Source of the DNA: an uncultured Alphaproteobacteria bacterium
Lineage (GTDB): Bacteria > Pseudomonadota > Alphaproteobacteria > Rhizobiales > Ancalomicrobiaceae
Assembly (NCBI GenBank): GCA_937919435.1
Contig: CALFRR010000116.1
Coordinates: 1 to 13,633, forward strand
Length of the DNA: 13,633 bases
Direction: 5' to 3'
Part shown: positions 6,907-13,377 of the stretch, piece by piece
How positions within the stretch are numbered: position 1 is the first letter of the stretch
How the letters are laid out: every line of letters starts with the position of its first letter
Notes under the pieces: model-generated
Told to the model about the DNA's origin: nothing
The model's input: only the letters and a program-made list of their open reading frames with translations
Database searches by the model: none
Translations under genes and position numbers: made by a program

Positions 6907-7944
6907 ATGAGCGAGAAGCACTTGAACGCCGGGCGCGCCGCCGCCGACATGCCCGCCATCCTCGGCGGTCGACGGATGCGCCGCAATCGCCGCACCGACT
7001 GGTCGCGGCGTCTGGTGCGCGAGACGCATCTCACCGTCGACGACCTGATCTGGCCGATCTTCGTGGTCGACGGCGATGATCTGTCGCAGCCGATCGCCTC
7101 GATGCCCGGAGTCGAGCGCCTGTCGGTCGACCGCGCGGTGCGGGCGGCGGAAAAGGCGGCGAAGCTCGGCGTGCCGGCGCTGGCGCTGTTTCCCTACACC
7201 GACCCCGATCTGCGCGACTGGGAGGGCAACGAGGCGCTGAACCCGGAGAACCTGATCTGCCGGGCGGTGCGGGCGATCAAGGCGGAGGTGCCGGAAATCG
7301 GTCTGGTCACCGACGTCGCACTCGATCCCTACACCGCTCACGGCCACGACGGCCTGCTGGTCGGCGAGGAGATCGTCAACGACGAGACCGTCGCGCGGCT
7401 GGTCGCCCAGGCGCTGATCCAGGCGGAGGCCGGCGCCGACGTGATCGCCCCCTCCGACATGATGGACGGCCGGATCGGCGCGATCCGCCGCGGCCTCGAC
7501 GAAGCCGGCCGCACCGACGTGCAGATCATGGCCTATTCGGCCAAGTACGCCTCCGCCTTCTACGGCCCGTTCCGCGACGCGGTCGGCACCAGCAAGACGC
7601 TGGTCGGCGACAAGCGCACCTATCAGATGGACCCGGCCAACACCGAGGAAGCGATCCGCGAGGCGGCTCTCGACATCGACGAGGGCGCCGACATGATCAT
7701 GGTGAAGCCGGGCATGCCCTATCTCGACGTGCTGTGGCGGCTGAAGTCGAGCTTCGGTCTGCCGACCTTCGCCTATCAGGTGTCGGGCGAGTACGCGATG
7801 ATCCGCGGCGCCGCGGCGAACGGCTGGATCGACGGCGAACGCGCGATGATCGAGAGCCTCCTCGCCTTCAAACGGGCCGGTGCCGACGGCATCCTGACCT
7901 ATTTCGCCCCCTTCGTCGCCGAACGGCTGAAGGCGCAGGGGTGA
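6907..7944 (+). CDS. hemB: Porphobilinogen synthase (delta-aminolevulinic acid dehydratase)
   Basis: HemB condenses two molecules of 5-aminolevulinate to porphobilinogen in the cytoplasm, the first common step of tetrapyrrole (haem, cobalamin, chlorophyll) synthesis. The 345-residue protein has the normal length. Schiff-base lysines are K213 in SAKYAS and K267 in MVKPGMPY. The metal site DVALDPYTAHGHDG begins at residue 136. Its three zinc-binding cysteines are replaced by A138, D140 and D148, which marks the magnesium-type enzyme known from Pseudomonas and Bradyrhizobium. The allosteric arginine/aspartate-type N-terminal arm (RMRRNRRTDWSRRLVRET, about 23-40) is present. The start at 6907 is set by the GAAGGA site. 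Its stop overlaps the GTG of the following permease by four bases, so the two are translationally coupled even though their functions look unrelated. Confidence 0.97.
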   Translation: MSEKHLNAGRAAADMPAILGGRRMRRNRRTDWSRRLVRETHLTVDDLIWPIFVVDGDDLSQPIASMPGVERLSVDRAVRAAEKAAKLGVPALALFPYTDPDLRDWEGNEALNPENLICRAVRAIKAEVPEIGLVTDVALDPYTAHGHDGLLVGEEIVNDETVARLVAQALIQAEAGADVIAPSDMMDGRIGAIRRGLDEAGRTDVQIMAYSAKYASAFYGPFRDAVGTSKTLVGDKRTYQMDPANTEEAIREAALDIDEGADMIMVKPGMPYLDVLWRLKSSFGLPTFAYQVSGEYAMIRGAAANGWIDGERAMIESLLAFKRAGADGILTYFAPFVAERLKAQG

Positions 7945-9365
7945 ACGCAGGGCGGCCCCTTCCGCCGCCGCCTCCCCCGGTCGTGGCGCGATCCGCGGAT
8001 CGGCGCCACGGCGGGAGGTTCGTTCTCGTCGCGCTCGCCGGCCTCGCGTTGTCGGGCTGTGCGAACGTCGACCTCCTGACCCGCGACACCTGCCTGGCGG
8101 TGCTGCCGGCGCTCGAACCGGCGGACGCCCGGTTGATCGTCGAGGCGATCGAGACGCCGGAGGGGCGGCCCGACGACGTGCGCCTCGTCTATCGGGCCGA
8201 GCGCGCGGGGACCAGCCGGGTCGGCGACGTGGTCTGCTCGTTCGGCGACGACACCCGGACCGGCGACCGGCGCGGGTTGGTGGCGGTCGCCGACGCCCAC
8301 GGGGCGCTCGGACCGGCACGGCTCTATTTCCTGAAACGCTTCTGGCTCGGCGATCCGAGCCTCCTCGCCGAGGAAGCGGCCCGAGTCGAGATCGCCGACG
8401 GCGCGCGGCCGCGCGGGCTCGTGACCCTGTCGGCGGGGCCGGCGCTGATCCTCCAGCGGGCGATCGACGCGACCGTCCCGGCGGCGCTCTACGCGCTGCT
8501 CGCCCTCGCCTGTTCGCTGGTCTGGGGTCTCCTCGGCCGGGTCAACTTCGCCTTCGGCGACATCGCCACCCTCGGCGCCTTCACAGCCCTGGTCACCGCG
8601 GTCGGCGTACAGGCGGGCGGCATCGGCGGCCCCGGTGCGGTGGTCGGTCTGGCGATCGTCGCCGCGGTCGCGGTCACCGGTCTGTGGGGGGCGGTGCTCG
8701 GCCGCCTCGTCTACCGGCCGATCGCCTTCCGCCCCGGCTGGCCGTTGCTGGTCGCCACCGTCGGTCTGTCGATCGCCCTCCAGGAGTTCGTCGCCCGCAG
8801 CCAGGGGGCGCGCGAACGCTTCCTGCCGCCGATGCTGAACCGGCCGTGGCTCGTCGCCGACGGCCCCCTGACGGTCACGGTGACGCCGATGCGGCTGGTG
8901 ATCGCCGGCCTCGCGGCGACGCTGGTCGTGCTGGTGCTGGTGGTCTGGCCGAAGACCCGGTTCGGCCGGGCGTGGCGGGCGGTCGCCGACGACCGGCGGA
9001 TGGCGAGCCTGATGGGCATCGATCCGACCCGGGTGCTGGTCGCCACCTTCGCGCTCTCCGCCGGGCTGGCGGCGGTCGGCGGGGCGATCCTGACGCTGGC
9101 CTTCGGCGGCACGTCCTTCGCGATGGGCACCCTCTACGGGCTCGAGGCGGTGGTCGCGGCGCTGCTCGGCGGGGTCGGCTCGCTCCCCGGCGCCGCGCTC
9201 GGCGGCCTGCTGCTCGGCCTCGGCGAGACCCTGTGGTCGTCGGTGTACGGCGACCGCTGGCGCGACGTCGCGGTGCTGGCGCTGCTCGCCGTGGTGCTGA
9301 TCTTCCGGCCCACCGGGCTCCTCGGAACCGCCACGGAGACCAGAGACGACGGGCGAGATCGGTGA
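7941..9365 (+). CDS. LivH-type branched-chain amino acid ABC transporter permease with N-terminal lipobox region
   Basis: A 474-residue inner membrane protein. Residues 172-463 are a LivH-like permease: several hydrophobic helices, the LLGRVNFAFGDIATLGAF segment (197-214), the cytoplasmic loop GRAWRAVADDRRMASLMGID (342-361) that contacts the ATPase, and the typical end FRPTGLLG (455-462). Ordinary LivH proteins have about 290-300 residues; here 170 more precede it. That part opens with a proline run, then a signal-like hydrophobic stretch ending in LSGC (lipobox, C40). A soluble, probably periplasmic region of about 125 residues follows. The start is the GTG at 7941 in the GTGA overlap with the hemB stop. 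Genes for LivM, LivG, LivF or a binding protein are absent from the window, so the substrate is inferred from family only. I recall a few alphaproteobacterial permeases with such an extension. Confidence 0.85.
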   Translation: MNAGRPLPPPPPPVVARSADRRHGGRFVLVALAGLALSGCANVDLLTRDTCLAVLPALEPADARLIVEAIETPEGRPDDVRLVYRAERAGTSRVGDVVCSFGDDTRTGDRRGLVAVADAHGALGPARLYFLKRFWLGDPSLLAEEAARVEIADGARPRGLVTLSAGPALILQRAIDATVPAALYALLALACSLVWGLLGRVNFAFGDIATLGAFTALVTAVGVQAGGIGGPGAVVGLAIVAAVAVTGLWGAVLGRLVYRPIAFRPGWPLLVATVGLSIALQEFVARSQGARERFLPPMLNRPWLVADGPLTVTVTPMRLVIAGLAATLVVLVLVVWPKTRFGRAWRAVADDRRMASLMGIDPTRVLVATFALSAGLAAVGGAILTLAFGGTSFAMGTLYGLEAVVAALLGGVGSLPGAALGGLLLGLGETLWSSVYGDRWRDVAVLALLAVVLIFRPTGLLGTATETRDDGRDR

Positions 9366-9368
9366 CCT

Positions 9369-9404
9369 CGCGATGGTTTCCGAACCACCAACCGCGATGG
9401 TTGG
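9369..9404. repeat. Compound palindrome with 10-bp direct repeat between permease gene and ldtR
   Basis: CGCGATGGTT occurs at 9369-9378 and again at 9393-9402. Between and around them are two nested inverted repeats: TGGTT/AACCA (9374-9387, four-base loop) and CCAACC/GGTTGG (9388-9404, five-base loop). It begins just after the permease stop. It could act as a weak terminator (no T-run follows) or as a tandem binding site for a dimeric regulator; the latter fits the direct-repeat spacing of 24 bases. Confidence 0.5.
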
Positions 9405-9572
9405 CGATTTCTGAATCCAATTGAAGCAACGTCGATAGTAATTGATTCAGCAATCGATTCTCGATGGTCGGCTTTACAGAAACTTCATGATGCAATTTAA
9501 GGTGATTTTTGGAGTCCCGGGCCTAAGGTCGGCTCACGAATGAGGCGAATGGTTCGAGTTCGGGAAAGTATT
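9405..9572 (+). promoter_or_regulatory. AT-rich promoter region of ldtR
   Basis: This stretch is visibly richer in A and T than anything else in the window. A promoter is proposed at 9473-9501: TTTACA (9473-9478, five of six matches) and TTTAAG (9496-9501, four of six) separated by 17 bases. Upstream of it are palindromes CAATTG (9418-9423) and AATCGATT (9452-9459), and the related direct repeats TTGATTC (9442-9448) and TCGATTC (9454-9460). These are reasonable candidates for binding by LdtR itself, since MarR-family genes are commonly autoregulated. Confidence 0.5.
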
Positions 9573-10100
9573 ATGAAACAGACGACGATGAACAGCGCGA
9601 AGAAGGTGGTCGAGATCGGCACTCGCACCGAAGAGCAGGAGGCGATCCGCCCGCTCTACCTGGAAGCGCTCACCCTGGTCGAGAGACTGCATCGCCGGCT
9701 CCTCGACGTCATCAAGGACGAGTTCGACCGGGTCGGTCGCGACGATGTCAACTCGGTCCAGGCGCTGCTGCTGTTCAACATCGGCGGTGCCGAGCTGACG
9801 GCGGGTGAGCTGCGGACCCGGGGCTACTACCTCGGGTCGAACGTCTCCTACAATCTGAAGAAGCTGGTCGAGGGCGGCTACGTCAAGCACGAGCGCTCGC
9901 GCATCGACCGCCGCTCGGTCCGCGTCTCGCTGACCGACAAGGGCCGTGAGATCGCCGGCATCGTCGATCGCCTCTACGATCGTCAGCTCCGGTCGATCGA
10001 ACAGGTCGGCGGCGTCGGGGTCGGCGAGTTCAAGTCGATCAACAAGTCGCTGCAGCGCCTGGAGCGCTTCTGGACCGACCAGATCCTCTACCGCCTCTGA
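9573..10100 (+). CDS. ldtR: MarR-family transcriptional regulator LdtR
   Basis: A 175-residue DNA-binding regulator. It closely matches the LdtR proteins I know from Liberibacter and Sinorhizobium, notably RPLYLEALTLVERLHRRLLDVIKDEFDR (26-53), SVQALLLFNIG (61-71), and the winged-helix region AGELRTRGYYLGSNVSYNLKKLVEGGY (77-103) followed by the wing RSRIDRRSVRVSL (108-120). The N-terminal and C-terminal helices should form the dimer interface. In Liberibacter, LdtR controls the L,D-transpeptidase gene ldtP and osmotic-stress tolerance, and small phenolic ligands disrupt its DNA binding. ldtP is the next gene here. The start is uncertain: ATG at 9573 has only a weak GGGAAAG before it. In-frame ATGs at 9540, 9549 and 9588 are alternatives, and conserved sequence begins only near residue 24. 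Confidence 0.92.
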   Translation: MKQTTMNSAKKVVEIGTRTEEQEAIRPLYLEALTLVERLHRRLLDVIKDEFDRVGRDDVNSVQALLLFNIGGAELTAGELRTRGYYLGSNVSYNLKKLVEGGYVKHERSRIDRRSVRVSLTDKGREIAGIVDRLYDRQLRSIEQVGGVGVGEFKSINKSLQRLERFWTDQILYRL

Positions 10101-10131
10101 GGCACCGCACTTCACTTTCCCGAGACGGACG

Positions 10132-10155
10132 GAAGCCGGGCACCCGCCCGGCTTC
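10132..10155 (+). terminator. Terminator hairpin after ldtR
   Basis: GAAGCCGGGC and GCCCGGCTTC form a perfect ten-base stem with a four-base loop (ACCC), 32 bases after the ldtR stop, followed by TTCG. The T-run is short, but stem strength and position support termination, so ldtP probably has its own promoter. Confidence 0.75.
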
Positions 10156-10462
10156 TTCGCGTCGAGGGCCGGGTCCACCGCACGGATCGCCGCCCGGAGG
10201 CGTCGCGCGGCCCGTGTGGCGACGCCATGGCACACCGATGCACGGCGGCGACACGCGCCTCTCACGCCCGTGTGACGGGCGTCGGCGACATGAATCGGCC
10301 ATATTGGGGTGGGTATCGAGTACCCATACCTGTTGCGCCGAAGCCGAGGACGGCTCGCGGAAAGCCGGCGGAAGATCCGCCTTCGGCATCCGCGTGGACG
10401 GCGCCCGCCGGGGTCCGGCTCGACGGATGTCGGCCGACCCGACTGCCTGGGAGACTTCGACG
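10156..10462 (+). promoter_or_regulatory. Long non-coding leader / promoter region of ldtP
   Basis: About 300 bases without a credible gene. It contains a 17-base inverted repeat, TGGGTATCGAGTACCCA (10310-10326, six-base arms). Two hairpins follow: AGCCG/CGGCT at 10342-10355 and GGCGGA/TCCGCC at 10367-10381. The inverted repeat is the best operator candidate for LdtR or another regulator. No convincing -35/-10 pair was found; CATATT at 10300-10305 is the only AT-rich -10-like hexamer. Open frames through the region have no family-like sequence. Confidence 0.5.
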
Positions 10463-11755
10463 GTGCACGATCATTCCGCCTCCGACTTCAGCCGTCCGAC
10501 GCGGCGCCTGCTCCTCTCCGGCATCGCCGGTCTGGCGCTCGCTCCGGCGGTCGCCGCCGCCCAGCCGGCGGCGAGCCCGATCGACGCCTTCCAGCGCGGT
10601 CCGGGCGTGCGCGAGTGGCGCCAGAAGTTCGACGCCGGCACCACCGTCCAGGCGACCGACCTGCGCTCCGATTCGCCGCTCCTGTCGCCCGACACGGTCT
10701 CCGCGATCGAGGCGATGATCCCGCGCCTGCAGGATCTGGTCGCCCGCGGCGGCTGGCCGCGGGTCGAGTCCTCGTCGGTGCTGAAGGTCGGCACCCGCAA
10801 TCCGCAGATCGTCCAGATGCTGCGCGCCCGCCTCGCCACCGGCGGCGACCTGCCGCCCGAGCACGTGAACCTCGGCAACCGCGACACCTTCGACAGCTAC
10901 GTCGACGCCGCGGTCCGCCGGTTCCAGATGCGCCACGGTCTGCGCGCCGACGGCGTCGTCGACCAGACGGTGATGGACGTGATGAACGTTCCCGCCGAGG
11001 TCCGGCTGCGTCAGCTCGAGACCAATCTGGTGCGCATCCGCTCGATGTCGGGGTTCCTCGGCGAGCGCTACGTGTTCATGAACATTCCGGCCGCCGAGCT
11101 CGAACTGGTCGAGCAGGGCCGGGTGGTCGAGCGCCACAACGCCGTGGTCGGCAAGATCGACCGTCAGACGCCGGTGCTCTCCTCGCAGATCCGCGAGATC
11201 AACTTCCATCCCTACTGGCACGTGCCGGTCTCGATCATCAAGAAGGACCTGATCCCGAAGATGCAGACCGAGCCGGATTATCTGGCGAAGAACCACATCC
11301 GCATCTTCGACAATCGTGGCCAGGAAGTCCCCGCCGAGTCGATCGACTGGAACTCGGCGCAGGCGATGCAGTACCAGTTCCGCCAGGATCCGGGCGGCGA
11401 CAACGCGATGTCGACGGTGAAGGTGACCTTCCCGAACAGCCACGACGTCTACATGCACGACACGCCGTTCAAGGATCTGTTCGGCGATTCGAGCCGCTTC
11501 TATTCGTCGGGCTGCATGCGCATCCAGAACATCCGGACGATGGTCGCCTGGCTGCTGCGCGACACCCCCGGCTGGACGCCGCAGGCGGTCGACGACGCGA
11601 TCGCCAACGGCAACCGGCTCGATGCCCGGCTGAAGGTGCAGGTGCCGGTCTACACCAACTACATCACCGCCTGGGTGACCCGCGAGGGCATCCTCAACTT
11701 CCGTGACGACATCTACGATCGTGACGGTGTCGGCATGCTCGTCGCGCAGGACTGA
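10463..11755 (+). CDS. ldtP: L,D-transpeptidase LdtP (YkuD domain, peptidoglycan-binding domain)
   Basis: A periplasmic enzyme of 430 residues that forms L,D-crosslinks in peptidoglycan or attaches proteins to it. The N-terminus is an export signal: RPTRRLLLSG (11-20), a hydrophobic stretch, and a probable cut after AAA near 31-33. The paired arginines suggest Tat export, but the motif is not perfect. A peptidoglycan-binding-like region covers about 106-177 (LKVGTRNPQIVQMLRARL, AVRRFQMRHGLRADGVVDQTV). The YkuD catalytic domain covers about 203-365, with H332 and catalytic C351 in YSSGCMRI, the family's HxnSxGC pattern. I chose GTG at 10463, preceded by GGGAG; ATG at 10427 would add twelve residues before the signal. 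Longer readings from 10214 pass through leader DNA. It lies downstream of ldtR, its known regulator in related species. Confidence 0.93.
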   Translation: MHDHSASDFSRPTRRLLLSGIAGLALAPAVAAAQPAASPIDAFQRGPGVREWRQKFDAGTTVQATDLRSDSPLLSPDTVSAIEAMIPRLQDLVARGGWPRVESSSVLKVGTRNPQIVQMLRARLATGGDLPPEHVNLGNRDTFDSYVDAAVRRFQMRHGLRADGVVDQTVMDVMNVPAEVRLRQLETNLVRIRSMSGFLGERYVFMNIPAAELELVEQGRVVERHNAVVGKIDRQTPVLSSQIREINFHPYWHVPVSIIKKDLIPKMQTEPDYLAKNHIRIFDNRGQEVPAESIDWNSAQAMQYQFRQDPGGDNAMSTVKVTFPNSHDVYMHDTPFKDLFGDSSRFYSSGCMRIQNIRTMVAWLLRDTPGWTPQAVDDAIANGNRLDARLKVQVPVYTNYITAWVTREGILNFRDDIYDRDGVGMLVAQD

Positions 11756-11804
11756 CCGCTTCGAACGACATCCTTTTCCCGAAGACCGCGCGTCCCGCCC
11801 GTTC

Positions 11805-11834
11805 CGCCCGTTCCGCCGCCCGGCGGAGCGGGCG
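11805..11834 (+). terminator. Terminator hairpin after ldtP
   Basis: A 13-pair stem (one G-U) with loop GCCC: the left arm ends in CCGTTCCGCC at 11817 and the right arm starts GGCGGAGCGG at 11822. It lies 50 bases after the ldtP stop and is followed by a T/G-rich stretch (TTCGTGTTCGTGT). The left arm overlaps a tandem of GCCCGTTCC (11797-11805 and 11806-11814). Confidence 0.65.
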
Positions 11835-11893
11835 TTCGTGTTCGTGTGCCCGCGATCCGGGCGCGCATTCCGTCGCGATTCGTGCTATCCGGC

Positions 11894-11921
11894 CCCCGCC
11901 CGCGGAATTCCCGCGGCGGGG
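11894..11921 (+). promoter_or_regulatory. Strong stem-loop in the region upstream of glyA
   Basis: CCCCGCC and GCGG on the left (one bulged C) pair with CCGCGGCGGGG on the right (11911-11921) around the loop AATTC, giving eleven pairs. It sits just downstream of a possible extended -10 element (TGCTATCCG, 11883-11891) for which no good -35 was found. It may be leader structure or a second terminator. Confidence 0.4.
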
Positions 11922-11942
11922 TCCGCCGTTCCCATGCTCCGT

Positions 11943-11958
11943 TCTCCACGCGTGGAGA
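11943..11958. promoter_or_regulatory. Perfect 16-bp palindrome in the glyA leader
   Basis: TCTCCACGCGTGGAGA is fully self-complementary with a central CG, 62 bases before the glyA ATG. Its form resembles an operator for a dimeric repressor of the LacI type (central CG), but no such regulator is in the window. As RNA it has no loop, so a DNA site is likelier than a hairpin. Confidence 0.5.
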
Positions 11959-12020
11959 GAGGAGCGGTCCCGTCGCGGTCGATCTTCCCGCGTCGTCAAC
12001 ACCAGCCGAAGAGGTGCCCC

Positions 12021-13322
12021 ATGACCCTTGCCAGTGCCAATGCTCCGCTCTTTCCGGGGTTCTTCGGCCGAGGTCTCGCCGAGAGCGATCCGGAACTCCA
12101 CAAGGCGATCGCCGACGAGCTGCTGCGTCAGCAGGACGAGATCGAACTGATCGCCTCGGAGAACATCGTCTCCAGCGCCGTGCTCGAGGCGCAGGGCTCG
12201 GTGATGACCAACAAGTACGCCGAGGGCTACCCGGGCAAGCGCTACTACGGCGGCTGCGAATGGGTCGACGTCGCCGAAAACCTGGCGATCGAACGGGCGA
12301 AGAAGCTGTTCGGCGCCGAATACGCCAACGTCCAGCCCCACTCGGGCGCCCAGGCCAATCAGGCGGTGTTCTTCACCTTCCTGAAGCCGGGCGACGCCTT
12401 CATGGGTCTCGATCTCGCCTGCGGCGGACACCTGACCCACGGCTCGCCGGTCAACCAGTCGGGCAAGTGGTTCCGCCCGGTGCCCTACAAGGTCACCCCG
12501 GACACCCACCTGATCGACATGGACGAGGTCCGGGCACTCGCCCGCGCCGAGAAGCCGAAGCTGATCATCGCCGGCGGCTCCGGCTATCCGCGGGTGATCG
12601 ACTTCGCCGCCTTCCGGGCGATCGCCGACGAAGTCGGGGCGATCTTCATGGTCGACATGGCCCACTTCGCCGGTCTGGTCGCCGGCGGGGTGCATCCGAA
12701 CCCGCTCGACCACGCCCACGTGGTCACCACCACCACCCACAAGACGCTGCGCGGGCCCCGCGGCGGCATGATCCTCAGCCGTGACCTCGACATCGGCAAG
12801 AAGATCAACTCGGCGGTGTTCCCCGGCCTGCAGGGCGGCCCGCTGATGCACGTCATCGCCGCCAAGGCGGTGGCCTTCGGCGAGGCACTGCGGCCGGAGT
12901 TCAAGGTCTACGCCGAGAACATCGTCAAGAACGCCCATGCGCTCGCCGCGGTGCTGAAGGAGGAGGGTCTCGACCTCGTCTCCGGCGGCACCGACACGCA
13001 CCTGATCCTCGTCGACCTGCGCCCGAAGAAGGCGACCGGCAACGTCACCGAGAAGGCGCTGAAGCGGGCCCACATCACCTGCAACAAGAACGGCATCCCG
13101 TTCGACCCGGAGAAGCCGATGGTCACCTCCGGCGTCCGCGTCGGCACGCCGGCCGGCACCACCCGCGGCTTCGGCGAGGCGGAGTTCCGGTCGATCGGAA
13201 AGATGATCGCCGACGTCGTCAACGGCATCATGAAGAACGGTGCCGAAGGCGACGGCCAGATCGAGGCGCGGGTCAAGGAAGAGGCGATCGCCCTCTGCCG
13301 CCGCTTCCCGATCTACGGCTGA
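12021..13322 (+). CDS. glyA: Serine hydroxymethyltransferase
   Basis: GlyA is a cytoplasmic PLP enzyme that interconverts serine and glycine while loading one-carbon units onto tetrahydrofolate. The 433-residue protein has full family length. Features in order: IELIASENIVSSAVLEAQGS (41-60), NKYAEGYPGKRYYGGCEWVD (64-83), HSGAQAN (107-113), GGHLTHGSPVNQSGKWF (135-151), the PLP-ring aspartate region FMVDMAHFAGLVA (209-221), PLP lysine K241 in TTTTHKTLRGPRGG, and FPGLQGGP (267-274). The C-terminal domain ends FPIYG. The ATG at 12021 is preceded by GAGGTG. It follows ldtP after 265 bases that hold a terminator, a stem-loop and a palindrome, so it is probably transcribed independently. In many Hyphomicrobiales glyA is followed by nrdR and rib genes; here the next gene is convergent. 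Confidence 0.98.
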   Translation: MTLASANAPLFPGFFGRGLAESDPELHKAIADELLRQQDEIELIASENIVSSAVLEAQGSVMTNKYAEGYPGKRYYGGCEWVDVAENLAIERAKKLFGAEYANVQPHSGAQANQAVFFTFLKPGDAFMGLDLACGGHLTHGSPVNQSGKWFRPVPYKVTPDTHLIDMDEVRALARAEKPKLIIAGGSGYPRVIDFAAFRAIADEVGAIFMVDMAHFAGLVAGGVHPNPLDHAHVVTTTTHKTLRGPRGGMILSRDLDIGKKINSAVFPGLQGGPLMHVIAAKAVAFGEALRPEFKVYAENIVKNAHALAAVLKEEGLDLVSGGTDTHLILVDLRPKKATGNVTEKALKRAHITCNKNGIPFDPEKPMVTSGVRVGTPAGTTRGFGEAEFRSIGKMIADVVNGIMKNGAEGDGQIEARVKEEAIALCRRFPIYG

Positions 13323-13347
13323 TCGGCCGAACCGCCACGAGACACGG

Positions 13348-13375
13348 AAGGCCGCGGGAGCGATCCCGCGGCCTT
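13348..13375. terminator. Bidirectional terminator between glyA and the convergent HAD gene
   Basis: AAGGCCGCGGGA and TCCCGCGGCCTT form a perfect twelve-base stem with loop GCGA. On the plus strand T and C bases follow; on the minus strand it begins two bases beyond the HAD gene's stop. It serves both convergent genes. Confidence 0.85.
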
Positions 13376-13377
13376 TC

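Noticed and set aside
6883..8319. Long minus-strand open frame of 478 codons opposite hemB
   Set aside because: Shadow of hemB and the permease N-terminus; no recognisable domain and spans two real genes.
5629..9365. A complete novel branched-chain amino acid island with transporter, hydrolase and deaminase
   Set aside because: The permease is on the other strand with hemB between, and no ATPase or binding-protein genes are present; the link is only thematic.
10214..10462. N-terminal extension of ldtP to an ATG at 10214, or small genes in the leader
   Set aside because: The extension would place 83 unrelated residues before the signal peptide and cross the inverted repeat and hairpins; a GTG with ribosome binding site lies right before the signal.
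11900..12020. Glycine riboswitch upstream of glyA
   Set aside because: A GGAGAGAGG stretch raised the idea, but the conserved GCCGAAGG and CTCTCAGG elements of the glycine aptamer are missing.
11694..13073. Long minus-strand open frame of 459 codons opposite glyA
   Set aside because: Complement of glyA, low-complexity composition and no ribosome binding site or family similarity.
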